Source of the DNA: an uncultured Ruminococcus sp.
Lineage (GTDB): Bacteria > Bacillota > Clostridia > Oscillospirales > Ruminococcaceae
Reading direction: 5' to 3'
DNA: 36,065 bases
Assembly (NCBI GenBank): GCA_947176075.1
Contig: CAMWPG010000008.1
Location: 1 to 36,065, forward strand
In this document: positions 1 through 7,811 of the stretch, one piece after another
Position numbering within the stretch: the stretch's first letter is position 1
Layout: each line of letters starts with the position of its first letter
Translations under genes and position numbers: made by a program
Notes under the pieces: model-generated
What the model was told of the DNA's origin: nothing
The model's database searches: none
What the model saw: the letters and a program-made list of their open reading frames with translations, nothing else

Positions 1-1980
1 ATAATTTACAATGGAATTACTACTATTAAAGATAAAGGTTTAGAAGAAATATCTGGTGGTGCTACAAAAATTCCTGACTTGCTAATGAAAAATATAAAAT
101 ATGTTCCTGGAATAGATTCATTACTTAGTACTTCTGAAAAGTTAGGAAAGGTTAAAGACTGTTATTTTATTCAAGAGACATTAAAGAATCTTTGTAGTAA
201 AGAGTTTTTTGAAGAAACACAAAATGAATATTATAATGTTAGATTCATTCTACAATCTTCATTAACGGCATATGAGTTACTGTTAGATAGCGGAGCAGTA
301 ATTAAACCAGATGATAAACAATTTATTGAACAGAAGTGCAATAAAATAAGCGATATGATAAGCAATTTGAAAACTTGTAACATAAATTTCTATTCCACTA
401 ATATGGTATCTAACAACTTAAAAAATTTAAATGAGTTATTTATTCATAATAATTCAAATGAAAAATCAACTACTACCACATCAACCGAACCCAACCCCCA
501 AATCACCGCTATAGACTTAATAGACAAAAGCATACCCGAAATAATATCGCTTATGAATGGAGAATACCAGATTATACAAACAGAGATGGGCGGATATTAT
601 AATGGAACTTACAGCGGAATATTCTATATTCAAAATCAGTCGGTATTTCCCGGAATGGAGTTTTATGTAGAAACTCTTTTAAATGAATCCGTTGATTTTA
701 AAGGCGGACAATCAATCGGTAAGGAAATACAAAGTAAGGGATTAAGGAAAAAACTTGAAGCCGGAAAATACGCTTTAGATGCAATACAAGTCAATAAATC
801 CGGAAAAGCCACTGATTCCATTAGTGCTGATATGGATTATGTTGAATGTAGTAAGGCATTAGACAATTTTGATTGTATTGAAGGCAATGGTGGTTATATA
901 GGAGGTTCACCGCTTTCAGCATTGTATACATACAATGAAAAAAATGCAAAAATCGAATTGCATTTCATAGCAACGTCAGAAATGTTTAACGCATTTCGTT
1001 TAAGTGAAAATAACAAATTGTCATCTGAGCAAATGAAATCCTTTAATCCTTCAATCATGAATGTTGTTATAAGAAAAACTAATGAACCAGAGCAAACAGT
1101 TCTCCCTACCGAATCCACATCAGAAGAAATCACTAATAACTTTGATATAAGTGACTATAATGGTATGTTTTATCCTAACGATTCCAATGTTCATGCATAT
1201 GTAGATATTCAATCTAAATCGGAAAAATATGCTGATATTGAAGTAAATATTTCAAATACAAATGCTACACATATAAGTCAAGTCTTTTTTTCTGGAAATA
1301 TAGATTCTAATACTCTGACATTTGAAAATGAAGATGAGTATAGATTATATGGGAAAAATAGCTATACATTGGAATTTAAAGATGGAAAAGTCTATTTAAC
1401 TTCAAAGTGTATAAAACAAGGTCACATATTGGATATACCAGAGCTTAATAAAGTTGAATTGACGTTGTTAAGCGAAGAAGATAAATTGAAGCTTATAATG
1501 TCATCATACGGAAACATCTGTGCATGGGAATATGCGGATTATGATGGGAATGGAATGAAAGAAGCCTTTGCAATTGTTGGTAAAAATTCTATGCCTGATT
1601 ATTATATTTCTGATTCCATTCAAGGAGTATATTTTATTAGCGCAAAAGGAGACGTAAAGGAGCTCAGTAAAGTTTCTAACGGTCTTATGTGTAGCAAAGA
1701 ACATTGTACAGAATATTCAGGAAAGAAATTTTTTTCATATAATGCTACAGCAGGCGGTTCGGGTAGTCAGACATACTTATTTAGTGTGAAAAATGGAAAT
1801 TGCTATGAATTAAGTATTTCTGGAACAATTGTTGATTTTTATAATGATAGCAGTAAATGTTATGCTACAATAAGCGAATTTCTGCCAGAGGGTGGTCATA
1901 TTTGGGCGGAATATGCGCTGATTTATGATAAAAGTTCACAGGAATTTTCCATAGGAAATGATACTGGAAATATTTTTTAG
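1..1980 (+). CDS. Large probable secreted/surface protein with Thr/Pro-rich linkers and a C-terminal DxDGNG motif (YADYDGNGMKEAFAI); 5' end cut by window edge
   Basis: Frame is open from base 1 (IIYNGITTIKDKGLEEISGGATKIPDLLMKN...), so the track start at TTG 79 is probably artificial. Linkers TTTTSTEPNP and TVLPTESTSEE. Confidence 0.7.
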   Translation: MIYNGITTIKDKGLEEISGGATKIPDLLMKNIKYVPGIDSLLSTSEKLGKVKDCYFIQETLKNLCSKEFFEETQNEYYNVRFILQSSLTAYELLLDSGAVIKPDDKQFIEQKCNKISDMISNLKTCNINFYSTNMVSNNLKNLNELFIHNNSNEKSTTTTSTEPNPQITAIDLIDKSIPEIISLMNGEYQIIQTEMGGYYNGTYSGIFYIQNQSVFPGMEFYVETLLNESVDFKGGQSIGKEIQSKGLRKKLEAGKYALDAIQVNKSGKATDSISADMDYVECSKALDNFDCIEGNGGYIGGSPLSALYTYNEKNAKIELHFIATSEMFNAFRLSENNKLSSEQMKSFNPSIMNVVIRKTNEPEQTVLPTESTSEEITNNFDISDYNGMFYPNDSNVHAYVDIQSKSEKYADIEVNISNTNATHISQVFFSGNIDSNTLTFENEDEYRLYGKNSYTLEFKDGKVYLTSKCIKQGHILDIPELNKVELTLLSEEDKLKLIMSSYGNICAWEYADYDGNGMKEAFAIVGKNSMPDYYISDSIQGVYFISAKGDVKELSKVSNGLMCSKEHCTEYSGKKFFSYNATAGGSGSQTYLFSVKNGNCYELSISGTIVDFYNDSSKCYATISEFLPEGGHIWAEYALIYDKSSQEFSIGNDTGNIF

Positions 1981-2051
1981 TACAATTTAAGTATGAAACG
2001 GTATAATGTACCGTGACATAAAAATTTTATAAAAACACAAAGGAGCGTATT

Positions 2052-2552
2052 ATGATGAAAAAACGGTATAACAAATTGGTGGCATATTTGCTGATGGACT
2101 TTTCAACGGTTGGTGTTGTAGCATTACCATTAGGATTGGTAGCATTTATTGTAACTTTAGCAACAGGAGAAAAAGAAAATATTGCTATGGGTGTGTCAGC
2201 TTTATTTACAGGTGTTTTTTGCTTGCTTGTTACATTTTTACTCACTTTGTACATAAACAGCAGAACTCCAAAAGGTGAACGTGTAGGAACTTGGCTTCGT
2301 GCATGGTGGCTTGGATTTAAAATAGCTTGGAAAATTGCACTGTGCTGTACATTAGTCCTTATACCAGCTATGTTAAAATGGAGTATTAATATTGATTCTT
2401 GTGATTTGACTTCAAATTGGAATAAGGGAGAACGGTTTGTTTACGATGAAAATGGAAATTCATACGAAGTGATGGATAGTGAACATATCAAAGATGAAAG
2501 TGGAAATTGGCACAAGGTATGGACAGATAGCAATGATTATAAATTTATATAA
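2052..2552 (+). CDS. Small multi-TM membrane protein with polar C-terminus, unknown function
   Basis: 166-aa ORF with RBS (aaaggagcg) and ATG. Hydrophobic segments, then a YDENGNSYEV tail. Confidence 0.7.
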   Translation: MMKKRYNKLVAYLLMDFSTVGVVALPLGLVAFIVTLATGEKENIAMGVSALFTGVFCLLVTFLLTLYINSRTPKGERVGTWLRAWWLGFKIAWKIALCCTLVLIPAMLKWSINIDSCDLTSNWNKGERFVYDENGNSYEVMDSEHIKDESGNWHKVWTDSNDYKFI

Positions 2553-2611
2553 ATTAATGTAAATAAAGTTTATTTAAGATAATATGTTTCCTTATCCCCA
2601 AAACAAAAATA

Positions 2612-2662
2612 TTCAAAAAGTCCCCGATATGTTCTTTCAAAACATATCGGGGACTTTTTGAA
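2612..2662. terminator. Bidirectional intrinsic terminator between convergent genes
   Basis: Perfect 22-bp inverted repeat ttcaaaaagtccccgatatgtt / aacatatcggggactttttgaa, 7-nt loop, A-run and T-run at the ends. Confidence 0.9.
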
Positions 2663-2692
2663 CTGTAGGTCATTAAGGGGTTAAGGAAAACT

Positions 2693-3586
2693 CTACTTCG
2701 TTAAAACTTCGTCCAGCTCTTCAAGATGTTTAATCCTAAGAGTAATTCTGGGGTGACTTGCAATCATTTTCTGAATTATGGAACTATTATCACCCAAAGA
2801 AATTTTTTCAAGCAGATACAAAGCTTCAATCATATCTGAATCATAACCAATGGAATAAGAAAACATATCAGCGTTAAATTCATTTTTACGGCTATTGACT
2901 GATAAAATCACCTGTAAACCAAAATTCAATATCCAGATGGAAATTTCAAACCAGAACTTCAATAAAAATATTAATAGTGCAAGAAAACCATGTTTTCCAT
3001 TAAATGCACTCTGCACCCAATCAAGCAATAGTAAGAACAATCTTGCAATCATTACAAATATGGAAAAAATACCATTTCCAATAATAGCATATATAGTTGC
3101 CATTGTATCACCATGTACAAGATGTGCTATTTCATGTCCGATAACTGCTTTTAGTTCTTCTTCTGTGAAAGTTTGCATTGCCCCTTTTGTAACTGCTATC
3201 GTACGTCTGCCTAATGCCATTGCATTGACTGTCATGTTGTCAACAATACAAATTTCAATTGCCCTTAGCCTTTTATATTTTCCTTTTGCACGTGCATAAA
3301 CTTCATCAAATATTGGTTGTAAGTACTCGATTTCCCGTTTTGTTTCAAGTGGTCGAACTCTGTTTAATAATCTTAAAAGCTTCTCTCCTAAAGAACTAAA
3401 TCCAATAATAAGCGATATAGAATATACTGCAAGTACAATTAAAAAACTTTCTGCCGTACCACCTAAAATCAAAGAAGAAATTATATAATAAAACAGCGAA
3501 CAAACAAGATAAATCGGGTTATTTTTCCAAAACTCAAAGAGAAAATGTATGCTTCTTTCTATACCATCAATAAATCTGTCAATCAT
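2693..3586 (-). CDS. M48-family (HtpX-like) integral membrane zinc metallopeptidase
   Basis: HEIAH motif (VIGHEIAHLVHGD), downstream NEFNAD motif, several TM helices. Confidence 0.9.
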   Translation of the reverse strand: MIDRFIDGIERSIHFLFEFWKNNPIYLVCSLFYYIISSLILGGTAESFLIVLAVYSISLIIGFSSLGEKLLRLLNRVRPLETKREIEYLQPIFDEVYARAKGKYKRLRAIEICIVDNMTVNAMALGRRTIAVTKGAMQTFTEEELKAVIGHEIAHLVHGDTMATIYAIIGNGIFSIFVMIARLFLLLLDWVQSAFNGKHGFLALLIFLLKFWFEISIWILNFGLQVILSVNSRKNEFNADMFSYSIGYDSDMIEALYLLEKISLGDNSSIIQKMIASHPRITLRIKHLEELDEVLTK

Positions 3587-3598
3587 AAGAAGTTCCCC

Positions 3599-4891
3599 CT
3601 AAAATGGTTTGTTTACGTGCAGTTTACTATGGAAATATTCATCTCTGGAAAGGAAAATGCCGTTTCCCATATGTAATTGCTTTATCTCGTCTGGGTGATA
3701 TAAAAATTCTCGCACTCGTCTTGCTGAACCAAAACCAGTTTGCGTTGTATCCAGTCCTTTTTGCTGTAGCTGATATGTCACTTCCATTGTCTGCCTTGTT
3801 CCTAAAATATTCGCCCAATTTTCGGAATTTACTGCACTGTTCTGACGTAAGACAAGATAATTATTGCAGTTTTCAATAATTTGCTGTGTAAAATCTTCAT
3901 CTTCTGCACTTGAAAGGTCGGAAAGACTTTGAGTTGCCAAAACACAAGTTACATTTGCACTTCTGGACTTGTTCACAAGGTCAATGAGCGTTTTTGATGC
4001 ATATACATTGATTTCATCAAATAGGAAAAGTGTTCGGTTCTGATTCTGAAAATGCTGACTTATTGCCTTTTTGCTGTCAATCAAGACTAATCGACCAAAA
4101 GCAGGCGATATTTCGGGATAAATAAGAGGATTCAAAACAAATAGTATAATCGCTTTTTCTTTTAGTGCTGTAGCAATATCAATTCCAGTATCGGCAAACA
4201 ATTCTCCTAATTCACTTTCTGCTATGGTTGAAAATCTTGCAATTGAATTTTCAGCGATTTTTCCCGATGTCTTCGCAATTTCGAGATTTTCTAAATGCTT
4301 TTCTTTGGAAATTCTTTTTTCTCTCACTAACTGCATAGATAATTCGGAGAATTTATCCAGTTCCATATGTTTTACAATCGCTTTGAATGAAAGGGATATT
4401 TCCGCCTTATTTAATAACAAAATCAATCGCTGTAAATAACGTTCTGCATTGACCTTATAATGTTCCTCTGACCAGTTCGTCATATTTATCAGCATATCTT
4501 TTGCAACAGTAGGAGAGGTATTGCAAAATGAATTGTATGTATCACATAAAGACGGATTTGTAAGGTCAATTCGATAAATTTTCTTGTGATAATGCTTGTT
4601 TAACTGTGTAAGTACATCTAAAATACTATCTTTTCCCGTATCGCCTTTACCGTCAACAATCAGCATGGGAAAGTCTTTTTTCATGCAGTTATGCATATAA
4701 TTGCTGAGTGCAACGGTTTTTCCACTGCCTGTTGTACCGCAAATGAAAATATGCTTGGCATTATCAGAACAGTAAACAGGCTTTCTTCCATTAAATCCCA
4801 ATAATGTAGAATTGGATTCATTTAAATTTTTCTGGTTCATCTTCTGTTTGCCCCTCTTAAAATCACGGCGAAAATTGAATAGCTTTCGCAT
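3599..4891 (-). CDS. VirD4/TraD/TraG-like conjugative coupling ATPase (AAA/HerA fold)
   Basis: Walker A ICGTTGSGKT, Walker B-like TLFLFDEIN, ATQSLSDL motif. In-frame reading continues upstream into a TM segment (see finding on T5 run). Confidence 0.85.
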   Translation of the reverse strand: MRKLFNFRRDFKRGKQKMNQKNLNESNSTLLGFNGRKPVYCSDNAKHIFICGTTGSGKTVALSNYMHNCMKKDFPMLIVDGKGDTGKDSILDVLTQLNKHYHKKIYRIDLTNPSLCDTYNSFCNTSPTVAKDMLINMTNWSEEHYKVNAERYLQRLILLLNKAEISLSFKAIVKHMELDKFSELSMQLVREKRISKEKHLENLEIAKTSGKIAENSIARFSTIAESELGELFADTGIDIATALKEKAIILFVLNPLIYPEISPAFGRLVLIDSKKAISQHFQNQNRTLFLFDEINVYASKTLIDLVNKSRSANVTCVLATQSLSDLSSAEDEDFTQQIIENCNNYLVLRQNSAVNSENWANILGTRQTMEVTYQLQQKGLDTTQTGFGSARRVREFLYHPDEIKQLHMGNGIFLSRDEYFHSKLHVNKPF

Positions 4892-5083
4892 AAAAACGGT
4901 TTGTCTGCACCCATGAATGATAATACAAACAGGAACTACAAAAATAAGTATTTTAACAATCAGCTGATATTTTTGAAATCCGTTCCAATAAATGAAAAAG
5001 CATTGTCTGCCACCTCCAATTAATTTTATTTACTACAGTATATTCCGTGAAATATGTTTCAATGATACAAGCTATAGATTTTG

Positions 5084-5728
5084 TTATTTTAATCCGTTCA
5101 TATAGTCCTTTATTTGATGTAGGAAATGAATTTGTATATTCGTATAATAACGCTGACTATCTGTTAATGTCTGTAGAATTGATTTTTGAAAATCTGGCAC
5201 TATCCAGATTTGAGTATCGTACTCCATAAAGTTATCTTTTATAATATTTAACAAACGAGATTTAGCTTTCTTGGTCAGCTCTACTTCCACACAATAAGTC
5301 AATTCGTCTTTAGTAAAAATGAAATCGGGTCTGTGTTTTCGTACTCCAAATCCGTCTAATTGATGTAATTGTTTTTCTGTTGTGATATTCTGCAAGGACA
5401 AGTTTTCTTTCTGCATGAAATAAATCGCTGTATCTAAAACTGTTCTATCATGAATGATTTGTTCAATCTTAATTTTTTCTGAACGTGTTCCAGCTTGTAT
5501 TAAGGTTTTACCTTTCGATGTCAAAAAATAAATATATGGAACGCCGTATAAATATTTTTTGCGTTCCATATATCCTGTGTCTATTAGAATCTTTAATCTT
5601 CTGTCTGTTGCTCTTTGCCCTGAAAAGCCTGCTAAAAAACGAATGTGTTTACTGCCACACGCTCTAAAGCGGTCAACCTCTCTTAAAATTAGTTCGTCTC
5701 TATCGGTTATTCTCACCTGTTCCACCAC
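5084..5728 (-). CDS. Replication-relaxation (Replic_Relax, PF13814-type) family protein
   Basis: N-terminal winged-helix signature (ITDRDELILREVDRFRACGSKHIRFLAGFS...RRLKILIDTGYMERKKY) followed by a nuclease-like half (HRPDFIFTKDELTYCVEVELT). GTG start with nearby AGGTGG. Confidence 0.7.
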   Translation of the reverse strand: MVEQVRITDRDELILREVDRFRACGSKHIRFLAGFSGQRATDRRLKILIDTGYMERKKYLYGVPYIYFLTSKGKTLIQAGTRSEKIKIEQIIHDRTVLDTAIYFMQKENLSLQNITTEKQLHQLDGFGVRKHRPDFIFTKDELTYCVEVELTKKAKSRLLNIIKDNFMEYDTQIWIVPDFQKSILQTLTDSQRYYTNIQIHFLHQIKDYMNGLK

Positions 5729-5764
5729 CTTTAATAATAATAAATATAATAAAATAAATAATAA

Positions 5765-5957
5765 GAATAGAAATAAAAATAAATAATACTACTTGCTCTG
5801 CATACGCTGTATTGCAAATATAATTTATTATATGTATTGCACGATGTTTGTGTGGGGTCTCGTATGAAATAGGAGACCCCACACAAACATTGGCAATTGA
5901 AATACAGCGTACTTGCAGAGCTTTTCTGTGTTTTATTATTTATTTTTATTTCTATTC
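5765..5957. repeat. 193-bp nested imperfect palindrome upstream of the Replic_Relax gene; candidate oriT/replication origin
   Basis: Outer arms 5765-5788/5934-5957 (24 bp perfect). Middle arms 5795-5813/5901-5921 (19 bp with a 2-nt bulge). Inner arms 5844-5861/5873-5890 (18 bp perfect, 11-nt loop). Confidence 0.85.
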
Positions 5958-6016
5958 GCTGTCTTTTATGATTAGAACACTTTTGTCATGGGTCAGTGGA
6001 GCATATAGAAATAGAA

Positions 6017-6054
6017 AAAATCACAATGACAAACCATATCGTCATTGTGATTTT
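6017..6054. terminator. Terminator-like hairpin
   Basis: 14-bp perfect stem aaaatcacaatgac / gtcattgtgatttt, 10-nt loop, A- and T-rich flanks. Confidence 0.7.
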
Positions 6055-6176
6055 AATATGTTTTATTGAAAATGTATAAGTTATAGGATACTGATTTTTT
6101 TGTTTATTCTACCAAGCACTATAATATGTGTTATTGCTGACAGAAAGAAGTAATTATAATTCTTTCCGAGACTATA

Positions 6177-6334
6177 CATAGGATAGACTATTTGTGAATG
6201 TGTCCTCGTTGGCATTCACAAAGCAACCACACATAGATTGTTGTTTGGTTTTATATATCTTTGCATTCTATCAGCAACCATTCATAGGATAGTACATAAG
6301 TGAAAGCTTTTTTGCATTCCGATAGCAACTAACC
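6177..6334. repeat. Element-end repeat array: GCATTC-N4-AGCAAC at 6212, 6263 and 6314, period 51 bp
   Basis: Three exact copies of both half-sites with constant 4-nt spacer, at 6212-6227, 6263-6278 and 6314-6329. Associated CATAGGATAG at 6177 and 6283, and CATAGATTG at 6232. Confidence 0.85.
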
Positions 6335-7358
6335 ACATCGTAAGCGCCTGCTTTCCGCAAGCTCCCGCACATTGAAATCGTTTATCTAAAAGAAAAGCTA
6401 TCCTCGGTAAAAATCCTGAATCTTCAAGAAGCGTGAAAAGCGGGAAAAATATTGCCATAGGCGGCAGCATAACCGCAATAACCCATGTAAGTACCTTATA
6501 TATTCCATCAAGCAGAATGCCGCTTAGCCATAACGGAGCGCCAGACATAAGGCCATAGAGATACTGACCCAAAACAGAAAATCCCTTTTGAAGCCACTGA
6601 GACGGATAATTAGCACCTGATATCGTTATCCATAAAACCAATCCCAGCAGCAGAAAAAGAACCGGAAAGCCCGTATATTTTCCAAGGATTATACGGTCGA
6701 TCTTTCTTTTATGGTCGCAAACGCATTCCGGTTTAGTTACTGTTTCAGCGCATATTTTTTCCGAAAGCTGCACTGCTGATTCTATATCATCAAGAATACC
6801 GTCAAAGCTCATAAGTTCCGTCTGCTGCTCCTCTGTATTTTCCGAAATTAGTACACTCAGACTATCAAGCAGCGTTTCGATACCGCTCTTATTTCTTGCA
6901 GAAATGCTTACTGCCGGAGAACATATAAGCTCACTCAATCTTATTAAATCTATGGAAATATTCTGCTTTTCCGCTTCATCTTTCATTCCGGCGCAAAGAA
7001 TAAGCTTTTGCCCCATCGCTTTTATCTGCAATGCTAAAATAAGACTTCTCTCAAGACATGTGCTGTCGCATACTACTATAACAGCATCCGGTTTTTCATT
7101 CAATATAAAATCTCTGGCAGCCTTTTCCTCAGCAGACTCAGAGCTGAGGCTGTATATTCCTGGTAGATCGGCTAAAATAATATCCTTTCCATTATAGCTG
7201 AACTGCCCGTAGGCACTTTCAACTGTTTTGCCTGCCCAGTTCCCTGTATGCTGACGCATTCCGGTCAGAGCGTTAAACAGGGTAGATTTTCCAACATTAG
7301 GGTTGCCTGCAAGCGCTATAACATAGGGTCTTATCTCATTTGACTCCTCACTTTGCAT
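6282..7358 (-). pseudogene. feoB: FeoB ferrous iron transporter, 3'-truncated by element insertion
   Basis: N-terminal G domain (GNPNVGKSTLFNALTG, DLPGIYSL) and first TM helices. Homology stops at GACGKQALTM; the last 17 residues (WLVAIGMQKSFHLCTIL) come from the element end repeats. Confidence 0.9.
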
Positions 7359-7429
7359 AGTTATGACCTCCCGTTTGACTATATATTACACATTATGCAC
7401 TCTCTGCTGAATATATGACCAAACACAAA

Positions 7430-7465
7430 GGCTGCTGCATCTTTAAAAATGCAGCAGCCCTTTTT
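7430..7465. terminator. Intrinsic terminator hairpin
   Basis: ggctgctgcat-ctttaaaa-atgcagcagcc, 11-bp stem followed by ccttttt. Confidence 0.75.
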
Positions 7466-7468
7466 AAA

Positions 7469-7756
7469 TTATTTTACCGAACGCTCCAGCCATGCGTTTG
7501 CAAGGTCGAGAGCATCGAAAAGACTTGCTCTTTCAGAGGTCTTTACTATAGCCTCCATAGGATTAAGCTTTTCATCTGTAGATATCTGATACACCTTTAT
7601 CTTATCAGCAATATCTATCCCATTTTGCTTTGTTTTATGCAGTATCTGAAGCTGCGTTACATACGGATCCGACATATATCCGTAGTATATAGAGTTACCG
7701 TTGCGTACCAGAGGAAATCCTTTATACATAAAATATTCCTGTCCCATTTTTACCAT
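7469..7756 (-). CDS. Conserved-looking small protein of unknown function
   Basis: 95-aa ORF with an upstream purine-rich RBS (aggaaaggatggtaaaaATG). Coding-like composition. Confidence 0.65.
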   Translation of the reverse strand: MVKMGQEYFMYKGFPLVRNGNSIYYGYMSDPYVTQLQILHKTKQNGIDIADKIKVYQISTDEKLNPMEAIVKTSERASLFDALDLANAWLERSVK

Positions 7757-7770
7757 CCTTTCCTGTTTTT

Positions 7771-7804
7771 ATAGTAAACGCCAAATAAATTTGTAGTTCA
7801 CTAT
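7771..7804 (+). repeat. 34-nt palindromic intergenic repeat, copy 1
   Basis: ATAGTAAACGCCAAATAAATTTGTAGTTCACTAT; 31/34 identical to the reverse complement of 24033-24066. Confidence 0.75.
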
Positions 7805-7811
7805 AACAATA

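Larger units (their letters stand above)
1..6334. mobile_element. Right part of an integrated mobile element (ICE/IME-like) inserted in feoB; left end lies outside the window
   Basis: AT-rich region with a VirD4/TraD-like ATPase and a Replic_Relax-type protein. Large palindrome and phased end repeats. Abuts a feoB gene truncated in mid-motif. Confidence 0.75.

Noticed and set aside
5848-6069. 73-aa ORF MCGVSYEIGDPTQTL...
   Set aside because: It lies across the palindrome arm and the 6017-6054 hairpin. Composition is non-coding-like, so probably spurious.
6177-6334. Possible CRISPR array because of the regular 51-bp period
   Set aside because: Only 16-bp bipartite motifs are conserved, with related rather than unique intervening sequence. 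Only three units and no cas genes.
6282-6340. Group II intron or intein as cause of the feoB break
   Set aside because: No intron 5'/3' boundary motifs or domain V recognised, no intein splice motifs, and the adjacent genes are conjugation-type.
7415-7774. 119-aa plus-strand ORF
   Set aside because: Antisense to the better-supported 95-aa minus ORF and begins in the terminator hairpin.
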